A stretch of DNA of 64,000 bases, taken from Lonsdalea populi (GTDB lineage Bacteria > Pseudomonadota > Gammaproteobacteria > Enterobacterales > Enterobacteriaceae). Below are positions 1 through 9,621 of the stretch, piece after piece. A program made the translations under genes and the position numbers. The stretch covers positions 1,116,001-1,180,000 of the forward strand of contig NZ_CP065534.1 of assembly GCF_015999465.1 (NCBI RefSeq), in the 5' to 3' direction. Below the pieces are notes generated by a model. The model was not told the DNA's origin. It saw only the letters and a program-made list of their open reading frames with translations, and did no database searches. Position 1 is the stretch's first letter; each line of letters starts with the position of its first letter.

Positions 1-511
1 GTGACAAACAGATAAATCAATTTATATAAATAAAGCCAGAGTGGGGCAATGAGAATTTTTTGTAGAAATGCTGGCCCCCGGCAGCTTATGAAGTGGAATG
101 TGCCTTTTTTTATGATAATTAGATTTCATAGTTGATATAGAAGAATAAAAATCATAAAAAAAAGCATAAATGCCGCCTTTATGGCTAAGTAGCGCAGTTA
201 TCAGCCTGTTTATATTTGCCGCATGTATCTACTATGCCACAAAATAGTCATTTATGGGGGGGACGGCGAGAATTTCATCTAAAACGTCTTTTTTGCAAAA
301 GCCAAAACCGACAGGTGTTATTCGCACAACGTCTCACTACCGACATCAACCGCTGCTATAACCGATTTTCTCTTGGCAGTGATGATGGTCAAAAGCCAAA
401 AGTTAACTTATGTTAACGTAATGCCCGTTTTTTTGGCAGTAAATAACGCCTAAAAGGCGATAAATACACTTTATTATAAGTATTTTTAATATTTAATTGT
501 GGAGATTTGCC
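1..511. other. AT-rich leader region ahead of ushA, no gene seen
   Basis: No convincing gene. The stretch is AT-rich with many stops; a 66-codon frame at 216-416 has no family resemblance and no good ribosome binding site. A small palindrome (two GTTAAC copies separated by TTAT) lies at 402-417. A TATTAT sequence at 472-477 could be the -10 of the ushA promoter, but no matching -35 is obvious. Confidence 0.5.
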
Positions 512-2164
512 ATGGATTTTTCTAGGAAGGCGCTGGGCTTTGCGATCGCACTGACGCTAGCGCTGGCATCGACTTTTGCGCAGGCGTGGGAAAAAGATAA
601 AACCTATAACATCACTATTCTGCATACCAACGATCATCATGGTCGCTTCTGGCAAAACGATGCCGGTGAATACGGCTTAGCGGCGCAAAAAACGGTTGTG
701 GATGCTATCCGGCGCGAAGTGCAGCGAAAAGGCGGCAGCCTGCTGTTATTGTCCGGCGGCGATATCAACACCGGCGTGCCTGAGTCCGACCTGCAGGATG
801 CCGAGCCGGATTTCCGTGGTATGAATCTGGTGGGCTACGATGCCATGGCCATCGGTAACCATGAATTCGATAATCCGCTGTCCGTCCTGCGCCAGCAGGA
901 AAAATGGGCGAACTTCCCGCTGCTTTCCGCCAACATTTATCAGAAAAGCACCCAACAGCGTCTGTTTACGCCTTATCGTTTGTTCGACAAACAAGGGCTG
1001 AAAATCGCGGTTATCGGCCTGACGACCGATGATACGGCCAAAATCGGCAATCCGGAGTTCTTTACCGACATGGAATTCCGCAATCCGGCCGAAGAGGCTC
1101 GGCAGGTGGTGGAAGAACTGCGCAGCCGGGAGAAACCGGACATCATCATCGCGGCGACCCACATGGGCCACTACGATGACGGGCAGCACGGCAACAACGC
1201 TCCCGGCGACGTGGAGATGGCGCGCAGCCTGCCGGCGGGCTATCTGGATATGATTGTCGGAGGTCACTCTCAGGATCCGGTATGTATGGCGAGCCGGAAT
1301 AAGAAAGAAGCGAACTATGTGCCCGGCACGCCTTGCACGCCGGACCGTCAGAAAGGCGTGTGGATTGTGCAGGCGCACGAATGGGGGAAATACGTCGGCC
1401 GCGCCGATTTTACGTACCGCAACGGCAAACTGACGCTGAAACACTACCAATTGATACCCATCAACCTGAAAAAGCGCGTGACCCGGGAGGACGGCAAGGT
1501 CGAAAGGGCGTATTACACCCAGGAGATCGAGCAGAACCCCGAGATGCTGAAACTGCTGACGCCGTTTCAGGAGAAAGGTCGCGCCCAATTGGAGGTGAAA
1601 ATCGGCAGCACGCTGGGACGTCTGGAAGGGGATCGCAGCAAAGTGCGTTTTGAACAGACCGATCTGGCCCACGTGGTGCTTTCTGGGATCGTGGACCGTA
1701 CGAATGCAGATTTCGCTGTGATGAGCGGCGGCGGCCTACGTGACTCCATTGAAGCGGGAGATATCACCTATAAATCGATTTTGCAGGTACAGCCCTTTGG
1801 CAATACGGTGGTATATGTCGAGATGAAAGGCCGTGAAGTCGAGCAGTATCTGGCGACGGTAGCGAACTTCAAGGTGGATGCCGGTGCTTACGCCCAGTTC
1901 CTCAACGTCAGCCTGGAAGCCGATGGCACCGGCGTTGGAAACGTCAAGATTAAGGGCGAACCGCTGCAGGCGGACAAGGTCTATCGGGTAGCGACGCTGA
2001 GTTTTAATGCCGACGGTGGGGACGGATATCCGGTTGTAAGCAAGCGTTCAGATTTCGTAAATACCGGCTTTGTCGACGCTGAAGTGCTTAAAGAGTATAT
2101 CGCGCAACATTCGCCGTTGAATCCGGCGGATTATGCGCCGAAAGGCGAGATCGTTTATCACTAA
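512..2164 (+). CDS. ushA: UshA, periplasmic 5'-nucleotidase / UDP-sugar hydrolase
   Basis: Hydrolyses UDP-sugars and 5'-nucleotides in the periplasm so that nucleosides can be salvaged. The 550-residue product starts with a signal peptide ending near AQAW (about residues 21-26). The N-terminal metallophosphatase domain shows the two-metal motifs TNDHHGR, SGGDINTG, GNHEFD, ATHMGH and GGHSQDP. The C-terminal nucleotide-binding domain runs from about residue 355 to the end. The frame is open from a TTG at 497, but GGAG at 501-504 sits correctly for the ATG at 512, which also gives the E. coli length. A strong hairpin terminator follows. Confidence 0.97.
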   Translation: MDFSRKALGFAIALTLALASTFAQAWEKDKTYNITILHTNDHHGRFWQNDAGEYGLAAQKTVVDAIRREVQRKGGSLLLLSGGDINTGVPESDLQDAEPDFRGMNLVGYDAMAIGNHEFDNPLSVLRQQEKWANFPLLSANIYQKSTQQRLFTPYRLFDKQGLKIAVIGLTTDDTAKIGNPEFFTDMEFRNPAEEARQVVEELRSREKPDIIIAATHMGHYDDGQHGNNAPGDVEMARSLPAGYLDMIVGGHSQDPVCMASRNKKEANYVPGTPCTPDRQKGVWIVQAHEWGKYVGRADFTYRNGKLTLKHYQLIPINLKKRVTREDGKVERAYYTQEIEQNPEMLKLLTPFQEKGRAQLEVKIGSTLGRLEGDRSKVRFEQTDLAHVVLSGIVDRTNADFAVMSGGGLRDSIEAGDITYKSILQVQPFGNTVVYVEMKGREVEQYLATVANFKVDAGAYAQFLNVSLEADGTGVGNVKIKGEPLQADKVYRVATLSFNADGGDGYPVVSKRSDFVNTGFVDAEVLKEYIAQHSPLNPADYAPKGEIVYH

Positions 2165-2185
2165 GTTCGTGTGTTGCGATGAACG

Positions 2186-2224
2186 ACGGGCGACGTGGGT
2201 GAAAACCGGCGTCGCCCGTTTTGT
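2186..2224. terminator. Terminator between ushA and ybaK
   Basis: A 10-bp perfect stem (ACGGGCGACG at 2186-2195 with CGTCGCCCGT at 2210-2219) is followed by a T-rich run on the plus strand. It sits between the convergent ushA and ybaK genes and most likely ends ushA transcription. Confidence 0.85.
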
Positions 2225-2242
2225 TATGCGCTTCTGCGAACG

Positions 2243-2722
2243 TCAGTCGCGCTTGGCGATATCGGCAAAGCCAGCGTCGAGCAGCGAACTCAAATCTGAG
2301 GCCGCCAGTTCAATGTCCAGTCCGCGCTTGCCGCCGGAAATAAAAATGGTGTCGAACGGCTCTGCGGCGATGTCGATGGTCGTCGGCAGGCGCTTTTTCT
2401 GCCCGAGCGGGCTGATGCCGCCGACCAGATAGCCGGTAACGCGCTGGGCCAGCTGCGGATCGGCCATGTCCGCTTTTTTGGCGCCGAACGCTTTAGCCAC
2501 TTTTTTCAGATCCAACTGACCCGCTACCGACGTTACCGCAACGGCCAGATTTTTAGCATCGCCGTTCAGCGCGACCAGCAGCGTTTTGTATATCTGCTGC
2601 TTATCGACCCCAAGTTTACACGCAGCTTCTTCGCCGAAATTGGTTTCATCGGCGTCGTGATGATAGCTGTGCAGAGTAAAGTTGATTTTGTGCTTCTCAA
2701 GCAGCTTGACTGCGGGTGTCAT
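2243..2722 (-). CDS. ybaK: YbaK, Cys-tRNA(Pro) / Cys-tRNA(Cys) deacylase
   Basis: Trans-acting editing enzyme that hydrolyses Cys mischarged onto tRNA-Pro, backing up prolyl-tRNA synthetase. The 159-residue protein is a single YbaK/EbsC domain, the family's usual size. The conserved Lys lies in IYKTLLV (about residue 45), and a Gly-rich [10 protein letters not shown] segment lies near residues 102-111. AAGGA is well placed ahead of the ATG. It lies just upstream of ybaP on the same strand with 20 bases between them, so the two may be co-transcribed in the order ybaP-ybaK. Confidence 0.95.
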   Translation of the reverse strand: MTPAVKLLEKHKINFTLHSYHHDADETNFGEEAACKLGVDKQQIYKTLLVALNGDAKNLAVAVTSVAGQLDLKKVAKAFGAKKADMADPQLAQRVTGYLVGGISPLGQKKRLPTTIDIAAEPFDTIFISGGKRGLDIELAASDLSSLLDAGFADIAKRD

Positions 2723-2743
2723 GATTTCTGTCCTTACATACTG

Positions 2744-3547
2744 TCAAAATGAGTGCGCCCGCAGTAGGGCGGGCAAATTATCATCGCCAAACAGGTGCAG
2801 CGCGCCTACCGAGATCACATAGTTTCCCTCGGGTAATGCCGTCAGCCGTTGCTGCCAGCATCGATTGCGCTGCCGAATCAATATTTCCGACATGGCGTTG
2901 CCGAAGCTGTCGGGCAAATTGTCGATGCGCAGGGTTTTATAATCCAGCCATCCGTTGATCATGGTTTGCAGCAGGCGTGCGTTGCTGTGCCAGTGGATCA
3001 GGGTATCTTCCAGCAGAGGCAGTCCGCCGCGGGGCAGCCGCTCAAGCAGTTCGACCTGCGCCTGTTGGCCCTCAAGTTCGATAATGGGCAAGCCGCGCTT
3101 CCGGGCGATGTGGATCAACTGATAATCAATGCCGTATTGCGGGCGCAGGCCCAGCGAGGTTGCCTGTCTGGCCTGCAACATCAACGCGACCTGCCAGGCA
3201 GGTAGACGGTCGAGGCTATCGTAGCTGAGTGCCAGCGAATGACAACATTGTTGCAGCCGATCGAGTGCCTCGGCGTCCAGTCTTTCAGACAGCGGCGGCG
3301 CTTCTTCAGTCGAGGAGAAGGGCGAGCCGCTGTCTGAAATATCCGCCTCGACGACCAACGCCGTCGCCGAGTCCAGCCGTTTAAGCAGCGCGTCCGGCAG
3401 CGGCGACATATCCGCCGTCCCCATATGAATACTGCCGACCAGATGATAGCGATGATTGGCGAGTGTAATATCGACCGCGGGATAGCCCCCGCTGCGCGGA
3501 GAGATCAGGCCGAGGAACGTAGCGATGCGGCGTAATAAGGGCTTCAT
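2744..3547 (-). CDS. ybaP: YbaP, TraB/GumN-family protein
   Basis: 267-residue protein of the TraB/PrgY/GumN family. It matches E. coli YbaP over its full length, including the family signature HLVGSIHMGT near residues 35-44, and the EADISDS and YGIDYQL segments. The C-terminal VGALHLFGDDNLPALL carries the second conserved His block. The biochemical role of the enterobacterial member is not established, though distant relatives have been proposed to be metallopeptidase-like. The first residues are basic, with no clear signal peptide. Upstream lies a gene-free gap where E. coli has copA and cueR. Confidence 0.9.
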   Translation of the reverse strand: MKPLLRRIATFLGLISPRSGGYPAVDITLANHRYHLVGSIHMGTADMSPLPDALLKRLDSATALVVEADISDSGSPFSSTEEAPPLSERLDAEALDRLQQCCHSLALSYDSLDRLPAWQVALMLQARQATSLGLRPQYGIDYQLIHIARKRGLPIIELEGQQAQVELLERLPRGGLPLLEDTLIHWHSNARLLQTMINGWLDYKTLRIDNLPDSFGNAMSEILIRQRNRCWQQRLTALPEGNYVISVGALHLFGDDNLPALLRAHSF

Positions 3548-3874
3548 AGCGTTATCTCCGGATGATCAATACGTTATGCTAAACGCTTCGCGGGCAAAGT
3601 TGTATCGGTAATTGCGGCGGGCAGCGGTGTGAGGCGGTAAGCCGGTTGTGAGTGTCGTATGGGCCGAGGGCACTCGCGCTGGAACTCTCCAAAACCGGGT
3701 AAGAAACTTGGTCAGACGCTGATGAAATGACGGCGACACGCGTAGGCGACGTTGATTAGGGCGTGATGAAAATGCGCCATCGCCAACAGACGATGGAGGG
3801 TCTTGAAGACAGCCTTAAGGCCTTCTGTCGAGCGGCCAGCCAGAAGCGGTCTGCGCGACAAGGGGACGGTAACA
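3548..3874. other. Gene-free gap where E. coli carries ybaQ-copA-cueR
   Basis: No supported gene in 327 bases. A minus-strand frame of about 50 codons (roughly 3718-3870, ending HFISV) is open, but it has no recognisable family, no initiation signals and overlaps the end of ybbJ. I cannot identify remnants of copA, cueR or a transposase. Confidence 0.5.
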
Positions 3875-4330
3875 CTACTCGGTCCGCGGGCGAACGCGCA
3901 GCGTAATACCTACCACCTCAATGATTTCGACCGGGGTTCCCGCGGGTAGATCGCCGTCGGCCGTGACTCGCCAACTGCCATCGTCAAGGGTGATGCGCCC
4001 CAGCCCGTTGACGACGGGCTCGCTCAGATTAGCCTTGCGCCCCACTAACTGTTGTCCGCGCTGATTGAGCGTAGAAGCCGGGCTGCGCAGCGTTTGCCGG
4101 CGTAGCCAATACCACCACAGACACGCCGTGAGCACGGTCAGCAGCGCAAACGCGACGCCTTGCGCCGGCAACCCCAGAGGCAGCAGCCAAACCAGTATGC
4201 CGACCAATAGCGCGGAAATGCCGTTCCACAGCAGATACCCGCCCGCGCCCAGCATTTCCGCTGCGAGCAGCAGGCCGCCAAGCGTCAGCCAGAACCAGCG
4301 TGCATAGGTCATCAGCATATCGGTCATCAT
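3875..4330 (-). CDS. ybbJ: YbbJ, NfeD-like membrane partner of QmcA
   Basis: 151-residue NfeD-family protein. It has hydrophobic membrane segments at about residues 8-35 and 38-75, followed by a C-terminal OB-fold domain (about 90-148) containing the NQRGQQLVGR motif. NfeD proteins are typically encoded beside SPFH/stomatin proteins and are thought to act with them in membrane microdomains. Here the start ATG shares one base with the TGA of qmcA, so translation is probably coupled. Two adjacent ATGs (4330 and 4327) could both serve; the first is used. Confidence 0.93.
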   Translation of the reverse strand: MMTDMLMTYARWFWLTLGGLLLAAEMLGAGGYLLWNGISALLVGILVWLLPLGLPAQGVAFALLTVLTACLWWYWLRRQTLRSPASTLNQRGQQLVGRKANLSEPVVNGLGRITLDDGSWRVTADGDLPAGTPVEIIEVVGITLRVRPRTE

Positions 4331-5244
4331 CAGGCTTTCCGGCCGGACTGGCTCTCTTTAATCAGTTCGCTGATCCCGCCAATAGCGCCCATCAGGTTGC
4401 TGGCATCCAGCGGCATCATGATGACTTTGCTGTTATTGGCTGAACCGATGTTCTGCAATGCGTCGGTATATTTCTGCGCGACAAAGTAATTGATAGCCTG
4501 AATGTTCCCGGCGGCGATGGCATCAGACACCATCTGGGTCGCACGGGCTTCGGCCTCGGCGGAGCGTTCGCGGGCTTCGGCTTCCAGGAAGGCGGACTGA
4601 CGCTGCCCTTCGGACTTCAGAATCTGCGACTGTTTTTCCCCTTCGGCTTTCAGAATGGCCGCCTGACGCACGCCTTCGGCTTCCAGAATATCGGCGCGTT
4701 TGTTTCGCTCGGCTTTCATCTGAGCGTTCATGGCTTCAATCAGCTCTGCCGGCGGACGAACGTCGCGGATCTCAATACGGGTGACTTTAATCCCCCAAGG
4801 GTTGGTGGCCTCATCCACAATGTGCAGCAGGCGGGTGTTGATGCTGTCGCGCTGAGACAACATTTCGTCCAGCTCCATCGAACCCAGCACGGTACGAATG
4901 TTGGTCATGGTCAGATTGATGATGGCCAGTTCCAGATTGCTGACTTCATAGGCGGCCTGCGCGGCGTCGATGACCTGGATGAAACATACGGCATCGATGG
5001 TGACGTTGGCGTTGTCCTTAGAGATGATTTCCTGAGACGGAATTTCCAGCACCTGTTCCATCATGTTGATCTTACGGCCCACTCGGTCCATGAAAGGAAC
5101 GATCAGATTGAGGCCGGGCATGAGCGTGCGGGTATAACGTCCAAAGCGTTCCACCGTCCACTGGTAGCCCTGAGGGACGATTTTAATGCCGGACCAGACG
5201 ATGATCAGCGCAACGATAATAATCACAAAAATAAAAGTTAGCAT
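4330..5244 (-). CDS. qmcA: QmcA, SPFH/stomatin-family membrane protein
   Basis: 304-residue SPFH (prohibitin-homology) protein. An N-terminal membrane anchor spans about residues 2-20, and the SPFH domain follows from [20 protein letters not shown]. The long Ala/Glu-rich coiled coil ([20 protein letters not shown] region, about 190-240) is typical of the family. E. coli QmcA has been linked to membrane quality control together with FtsH-HflKC. The frame continues 11 codons upstream, but the ATG at 5244 reproduces the E. coli N terminus. It forms a two-gene unit with ybbJ. Confidence 0.95.
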   Translation of the reverse strand: MLTFIFVIIIVALIIVWSGIKIVPQGYQWTVERFGRYTRTLMPGLNLIVPFMDRVGRKINMMEQVLEIPSQEIISKDNANVTIDAVCFIQVIDAAQAAYEVSNLELAIINLTMTNIRTVLGSMELDEMLSQRDSINTRLLHIVDEATNPWGIKVTRIEIRDVRPPAELIEAMNAQMKAERNKRADILEAEGVRQAAILKAEGEKQSQILKSEGQRQSAFLEAEARERSAEAEARATQMVSDAIAAGNIQAINYFVAQKYTDALQNIGSANNSKVIMMPLDASNLMGAIGGISELIKESQSGRKA

Positions 5245-5664
5245 TGACTTCACTCTCTCTAATGTTTTATCCGACAAGTGTAACCCAATTTGCGCGACGA
5301 AATGGCGCGATGAGGCGGGATTTTCATGGCTTTATCTCCGACCGTCGGCGTCGCTGCTTACCGGGGTGACAGCTGGCGGTGTAATAAGTGAAATAAGACA
5401 ATGTTATAGGAGGACTTTGTGTGTTTCTTGTCGCGTGCGGTTAAGTCATTGCTGCGCTAACGTTGTTTTCTGATTTTCCGTCGTCGCGCCTACGTGAAAG
5501 CGGAGAGTAGGGCATCAGTCTTAACGACGGCGTGAGAGACGTCTTGCATCAGCCAGCGTATGTCGGTCTGGCGTCATCAAGAAGAATTCGGGGGACGAAC
5601 ACGAGGAGCCTGCAGAGAAGGGCGTGGTGGTGGATGGAAAGTGCCAGCGGCGCGAACCGGCTGG
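5245..5664. other. Non-coding gap between the nrd operon and qmcA
   Basis: No gene of recognisable family. This is one edge of the rearranged block (E. coli has fetAB next to qmcA). A near-perfect Shine-Dalgarno TAGGAGGA at 5407-5414 precedes a 13-codon frame starting GTG at 5419 and ending TAA at 5458-5460. This could be a mini-ORF or chance. Longer plus-strand frames here look spurious. Confidence 0.45.
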
Positions 5665-5928
5665 CTAGATATCCAACTCGACGTCGTTAAGCGGTTTACA
5701 GCAGCAGGGGAGAATCTCGTCCGGCAGAAAGAACGCCAACGGCGTCTGCGCATAGGCGACTTCGCCTTTGAGAAGGCGCATGCGGCAGGCGCCGCAGTAG
5801 CCTGAGCGGCAGTGGTACTCCACGTTGACCCGCTGCGTTTCTAACGCCTCCAGCAATGTGGCGTTTTCCTTTTCGCTGTACTCAAACTGCGCACCGGACG
5901 TGCGCAGGGTGATGGTTGGCGTACTCAT
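5665..5928 (-). CDS. yfaE: YfaE, 2Fe-2S ferredoxin for NrdB cofactor maintenance
   Basis: 87-residue plant-type ferredoxin. The cluster ligands are visible in CRSGYCGAC (Cys-x4-Cys-x2-Cys, about residues 40-48), with a fourth Cys in the ILPCCCKPL segment near residue 77. In E. coli YfaE supplies electrons to rebuild the diferric-tyrosyl radical cofactor of ribonucleotide reductase NrdB. The gene is the last of nrdA-nrdB-yfaE, starting 2 bases after the nrdB stop, which supports that role. Confidence 0.95.
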   Translation of the reverse strand: MSTPTITLRTSGAQFEYSEKENATLLEALETQRVNVEYHCRSGYCGACRMRLLKGEVAYAQTPLAFFLPDEILPCCCKPLNDVELDI

Positions 5929-5930
5929 GC

Positions 5931-7061
5931 TTACAGCTGGAAGTCGCTCAGATCGTCGGCATTGATTTCCGAGTCGATTTGTCCAACCAGATAGGAGCTG
6001 ACTTCGACTTCCTGCGGAGCAACCTGTACGTTGTCCGAAACCAGCCAGGCATTAATCCACGGAATCGGGTTGGTGCGGGTTTCAAACGGCAGCGGCAGCC
6101 CGACGGCCTGCATGCGGATATTGGTGATGTACTCGATGTACTGGCACAGAATATCTTTGTTGAGACCGATCATAGAGCCGTCGCGGAACAGATATTCCGC
6201 CCACTCTTTTTCCTGCTGCGCAGCCAGTACGAACAGGTCGTAGCTCTGCTGCTGGCACTCTTCCGCCACCTTCGCCATTTCCGGATCGTCATGGCCTGAA
6301 CGCAAAAGATTCAGCATATGCTGCGTTCCGGTCAGGTGCAGCGCCTCATCGCGGGCGATCAGCTTGATGATTTTGGCGTTGCCCTCCATCAGTTCGCGCT
6401 CCGCAAAGGCGAACGAGCAGGCGAAGCTGACGTAAAAACGGATCGCTTCCAATGCGTTGACGCTCATCAGACACAGGTACAGCTGTTTTTTCAACTGATA
6501 CAGGTTGACCTCGACGGTCTTGCCGTTCACCTGGTGTGTCCCTTTACCCAGCAGATGATAGTAATTGGTCATCTCGATCAGATCGTCATAGTACCCGGAG
6601 ATATCTTTGGCGCGCTTAAGGATTTCGTCGTTGGTGACGATGTCGTCAAACACCAGAGACGGGTCGTTGACGATGTTTCGGATGATATGCGTGTAAGAGC
6701 GGGAGTGAATGGTCTCGGAAAACGCCCAGGTTTCCACCCACGTTTCCAGCTCTGGAATCGAAATGAGCGGCAGCAGCGCCACGTTCGGGCTACGCCCCTG
6801 AATGGAGTCCAGCAACGTCTGATACTTCAGGTTGCTGATGAAAATATGCTTCTCGTGATCCGGCAGCGCCTGATAATCGATGCGATCGCGGGAGACGTCG
6901 ACTTCTTCAGGGCGCCAGAAAAAGGAGAGCTGTTTTTCTATCAGCCTTTCGAAAATCTCGTATTTCTGCTGGTCGTAACGCGCCACGTTAACCGGCTGGC
7001 CGAAGAACATCGGCTCCAGCAGCTGATTATTTTTGTTCTGTGAAAAAGTGGTATAGGCCAT
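5931..7061 (-). CDS. nrdB: NrdB, class Ia ribonucleotide reductase beta subunit
   Basis: Small subunit that carries the diiron-tyrosyl radical used by NrdA to reduce ribonucleoside diphosphates. The 376-residue protein has the radical Tyr in [12 protein letters not shown] (Tyr123 with the initiator Met counted, Tyr122 in mature numbering). Diiron ligands are seen in the [22 protein letters not shown] and [12 protein letters not shown] segments. The C-terminal tail ([11 protein letters not shown]) matches the NrdA-binding peptide. The ATG at 7061 restores the E. coli N terminus; nine upstream codons were trimmed. nrdA lies 187 bases upstream, with a strong hairpin between. Confidence 0.98.
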   Translation of the reverse strand: MAYTTFSQNKNNQLLEPMFFGQPVNVARYDQQKYEIFERLIEKQLSFFWRPEEVDVSRDRIDYQALPDHEKHIFISNLKYQTLLDSIQGRSPNVALLPLISIPELETWVETWAFSETIHSRSYTHIIRNIVNDPSLVFDDIVTNDEILKRAKDISGYYDDLIEMTNYYHLLGKGTHQVNGKTVEVNLYQLKKQLYLCLMSVNALEAIRFYVSFACSFAFAERELMEGNAKIIKLIARDEALHLTGTQHMLNLLRSGHDDPEMAKVAEECQQQSYDLFVLAAQQEKEWAEYLFRDGSMIGLNKDILCQYIEYITNIRMQAVGLPLPFETRTNPIPWINAWLVSDNVQVAPQEVEVSSYLVGQIDSEINADDLSDFQL

Positions 7062-7147
7062 GGTATCTCCAAAAAAAGGCCGGAGCATTTTTCAACGCCG
7101 TTTGCGGCGATCTCGGACGGACTGCGTGTCCGTCATAGAAAATCAGA

Positions 7148-7174
7148 AAACTGCCGTCCGGAAGACGGCAGTTT
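7148..7174. repeat. Perfect hairpin in the nrdA-nrdB intergenic region
   Basis: An 11-bp perfect inverted repeat (AAACTGCCGTC at 7148-7158 with GACGGCAGTTT at 7164-7174, loop of 5) lies in the 187-base gap between nrdA and nrdB. On the minus strand no U-run follows it, so a full terminator is unlikely. A role as mRNA-stabilising or processing structure that sets the nrdA:nrdB ratio is inferred. Confidence 0.75.
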
Positions 7175-7248
7175 CTAGTGAGTTTACTGATAACCCGGCG
7201 ATGACGAAACGATCATTCGACAGAATGAAAATCCTTTCGCGCACGGCG

Positions 7249-9537
7249 TTAGATTTTGCAGGCGCCGCCTTCGCAGCCATCATCCTGCGCGGCGACGTCC
7301 AGCAGGTCATCCTGTGAATCCTCGGCGCCGTCACGGGTATTTTGATAATAGAGCGTTTTGACGCCGAGTTTGTAGGCCGTCAGCAGATCTTTCAGCAGCT
7401 GTTTCATCGGCACTTTGCCTGATGCAAAACGCGACGGATCGTAGTTGGTGTTGGACGAAATCGCCTGGTCGACGAATTTCTGCATCAGTCCCACCAATTG
7501 CAGATAGCCGTCGTTGTTCGGCATTTCCCACAGCAGTTCGTACTGGCCTTTCAGGCGCTCATACTCCGGCACGACCTGACGCAAAATGCCGTCTTTCGAC
7601 GCCTTCACGCTGATGTGGCCGCGCGGCGGTTCGATGCCGTTGGTGGCGTTGGAAATCTGCGACGACGTTTCGGACGGCATCAGCGCGGACAGCGTGGAGT
7701 TGCGCAGACCGTGGGTTTTGATGTCCTGGCGCAGCGCTTCCCAGTCGAAGTGCAGCGGCTCGTTGCTGATGGTGTCCAGATCGCGCTTGTAGGTGTCGAT
7801 CGGCAGTACGCCCTGCGAGTAGGTGGTTTCGTTGAACCACGGGCAGGCGCCCTGCTCGCGCGCCAGCACGTTGGAGGCTTTCAGCAGGTAGTACTGAATG
7901 GCTTCAAAGGTGCGGTGCGTCAGGTTGTTGGCGCTGCCGTCGGAGTAACGGACGCCGTTCTTCGCCAAATAGTAGGCGAAGTTGATAACGCCGATACCCA
8001 GCGTGCGGCGGCCCATCGCGCCACGTTCTGCGGCGAGAATAGGGTAGTCCTGATAGTCCAGCAGCGCATCCAGTGCGCGCACGGCCAACGTCGCCAGCTC
8101 TTCCAGATCGTCCAGGCTGTCGATGGCGCCGAGGTTAAAGGCGGACAGCGTACACAGCGCGATTTCGCCGTTTTCGTCATTCACGTCGTTCAGCGGTTTG
8201 GTCGGCAGCGCGATTTCCAGGCACAGGTTGGACTGACGTACCGGCGCGATCTGCGGGTCGAACGGGCTGTGGGTGTTGCAGTGATCGACGTTTTGTATAT
8301 AGATACGGCCGGTAGATGCGCGCTCTTGCATCATCAGCGAGAACAGTTCGACCGCTTTGATGCGCTGCTTGCGAATGCTCTCGTCCTGCTCGTACTTGAC
8401 GTACAGACGTTCGAACTCTTCCTGGTTGACGAAGAAGGCGTCGTACAGGCCGGGCACGTCGGACGGGCTGAACAGGGTGATATCTTCGCCCTTGAGCAGG
8501 CGCTGGTACATCAGCTTGTTGAGCTGCACGCCGTAGTCGAGGTGGCGAACGCGGTTGCCTTCAACGCCGCGGTTGTTTTTCAGCACCAGCAGGCTTTCGA
8601 CTTCTAAATGCCACAGCGGGTAGAACAGCGTTGCCGCGCCGCCGCGCACGCCGCCCTGAGAGCAGGACTTCACCGCCGTCTGGAAGTGTTTGTAGAACGG
8701 CACGCAGCCGGTGTGGAAGGCTTCGCCGCCGCGGATCGGGCTGCCCAGCGCACGAATACGCCCGGCGTTGATGCCGATGCCTGCGCGCTGAGACACGTAT
8801 TTTACGATAGCGCTGGAGGTCGCATTGATAGAGTCCAGGCTGTCGCCGCACTCGATCAGGACGCAGGAGCTGAACTGGCGGGTCGGGGTGCGGACGCCGG
8901 ACATGATCGGGGTCGGCAGAGAAATCTTGAAGGATGACACCGCGTCATAGAAGCGTCTGACGTAGTCCAGTCGCGTCTCACGCGGGTAGCCCGAGAACAG
9001 GCAGGCCGCCACCAGCATGTACAGGAACTGGGCGCTCTCATAGATCTCGCCGGTCACACGGTTCTGTACCAGATATTTGCCTTCCAGCTGTTTCACGGCG
9101 GCATAAGAGAAGTTCATATCGCGCCAGTGATCGATGAAATCGTTCATCTGGGCGAACTCTTCCCGCGTGTAGTCTTCCAGCAGGTGGCGGTCGTATTTAC
9201 CCATGTCGACCATTTTCACTACATGATCGTACAGCTTGGGCGGCTCGAACTGTCCATACGCTTTTTTGCGCAGGTGGAAGATAGCCAGACGGGCGGCCAG
9301 ATATTGATAATCCGGGCTTTCTTTGGAAATCAGGTCTGCTGCGGCCTTGATGATGGTCTCATGAATGTCGGCGGTTTTGATGCCGTCGTAAAACTGGATA
9401 TGGGAGCGCAGCTCAACCTGTGAAACCGACACGTTGTGCAACCCTTCGGCGGCCCAAGTGATAACCCGGTGAATCTTATCCAGATTGATACGTTCTTTAC
9501 TGCCATCGCGTTTGGTAACGAGCAGACTCTGGTTCAT
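7249..9537 (-). CDS. nrdA: NrdA, class Ia ribonucleotide reductase alpha subunit
   Basis: Catalytic subunit reducing NDPs to dNDPs. The 762-residue product has an N-terminal ATP-cone (about residues 5-95) for overall activity control. Active-site cysteines lie in FSSCVLIECGD (Cys225 region), SNLCLEIALPT (Cys439, Glu441) and ALCTLSAFN (Cys462). The radical-relay tyrosine pair is in KTLYYQNTRDG, and the C-terminal redox pair in CEGGACKI. The frame extends 18 codons upstream, but ATG 9537 gives the conserved MNQSLLVTKRDG start. Two NrdR boxes overlap the promoter. It is first in nrdA-nrdB-yfaE. Confidence 0.98.
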   Translation of the reverse strand: MNQSLLVTKRDGSKERINLDKIHRVITWAAEGLHNVSVSQVELRSHIQFYDGIKTADIHETIIKAAADLISKESPDYQYLAARLAIFHLRKKAYGQFEPPKLYDHVVKMVDMGKYDRHLLEDYTREEFAQMNDFIDHWRDMNFSYAAVKQLEGKYLVQNRVTGEIYESAQFLYMLVAACLFSGYPRETRLDYVRRFYDAVSSFKISLPTPIMSGVRTPTRQFSSCVLIECGDSLDSINATSSAIVKYVSQRAGIGINAGRIRALGSPIRGGEAFHTGCVPFYKHFQTAVKSCSQGGVRGGAATLFYPLWHLEVESLLVLKNNRGVEGNRVRHLDYGVQLNKLMYQRLLKGEDITLFSPSDVPGLYDAFFVNQEEFERLYVKYEQDESIRKQRIKAVELFSLMMQERASTGRIYIQNVDHCNTHSPFDPQIAPVRQSNLCLEIALPTKPLNDVNDENGEIALCTLSAFNLGAIDSLDDLEELATLAVRALDALLDYQDYPILAAERGAMGRRTLGIGVINFAYYLAKNGVRYSDGSANNLTHRTFEAIQYYLLKASNVLAREQGACPWFNETTYSQGVLPIDTYKRDLDTISNEPLHFDWEALRQDIKTHGLRNSTLSALMPSETSSQISNATNGIEPPRGHISVKASKDGILRQVVPEYERLKGQYELLWEMPNNDGYLQLVGLMQKFVDQAISSNTNYDPSRFASGKVPMKQLLKDLLTAYKLGVKTLYYQNTRDGAEDSQDDLLDVAAQDDGCEGGACKI

Positions 9538-9589
9538 GTGGAGGAATACCTGTTTGAGTTCTTGGCAGCCCGATCGCCTGCATTTTTGC

Positions 9590-9605
9590 ATGCTGAAAAT
9601 AGTGT
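9590..9605. promoter_or_regulatory. NrdR box, promoter-distal in transcription direction
   Basis: ATGCTGAAAATAGTGT resembles one half of the NrdR consensus (ACACwATATATwGTGT), best in the TAGTGT half. Its centre is 32 bp from the second box, about three helical turns, as expected for cooperative NrdR binding upstream of nrdA. Confidence 0.7.
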
Positions 9606-9621
9606 TTGATACATAAGATAA

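Noticed and set aside
746..1672. Long open frame on the minus strand opposite ushA
   Set aside because: It lies wholly inside ushA, has no ribosome binding site and resembles no family; it is an effect of codon bias.
7498..8607. 369-codon plus-strand frame
   Set aside because: Antisense shadow of nrdA.
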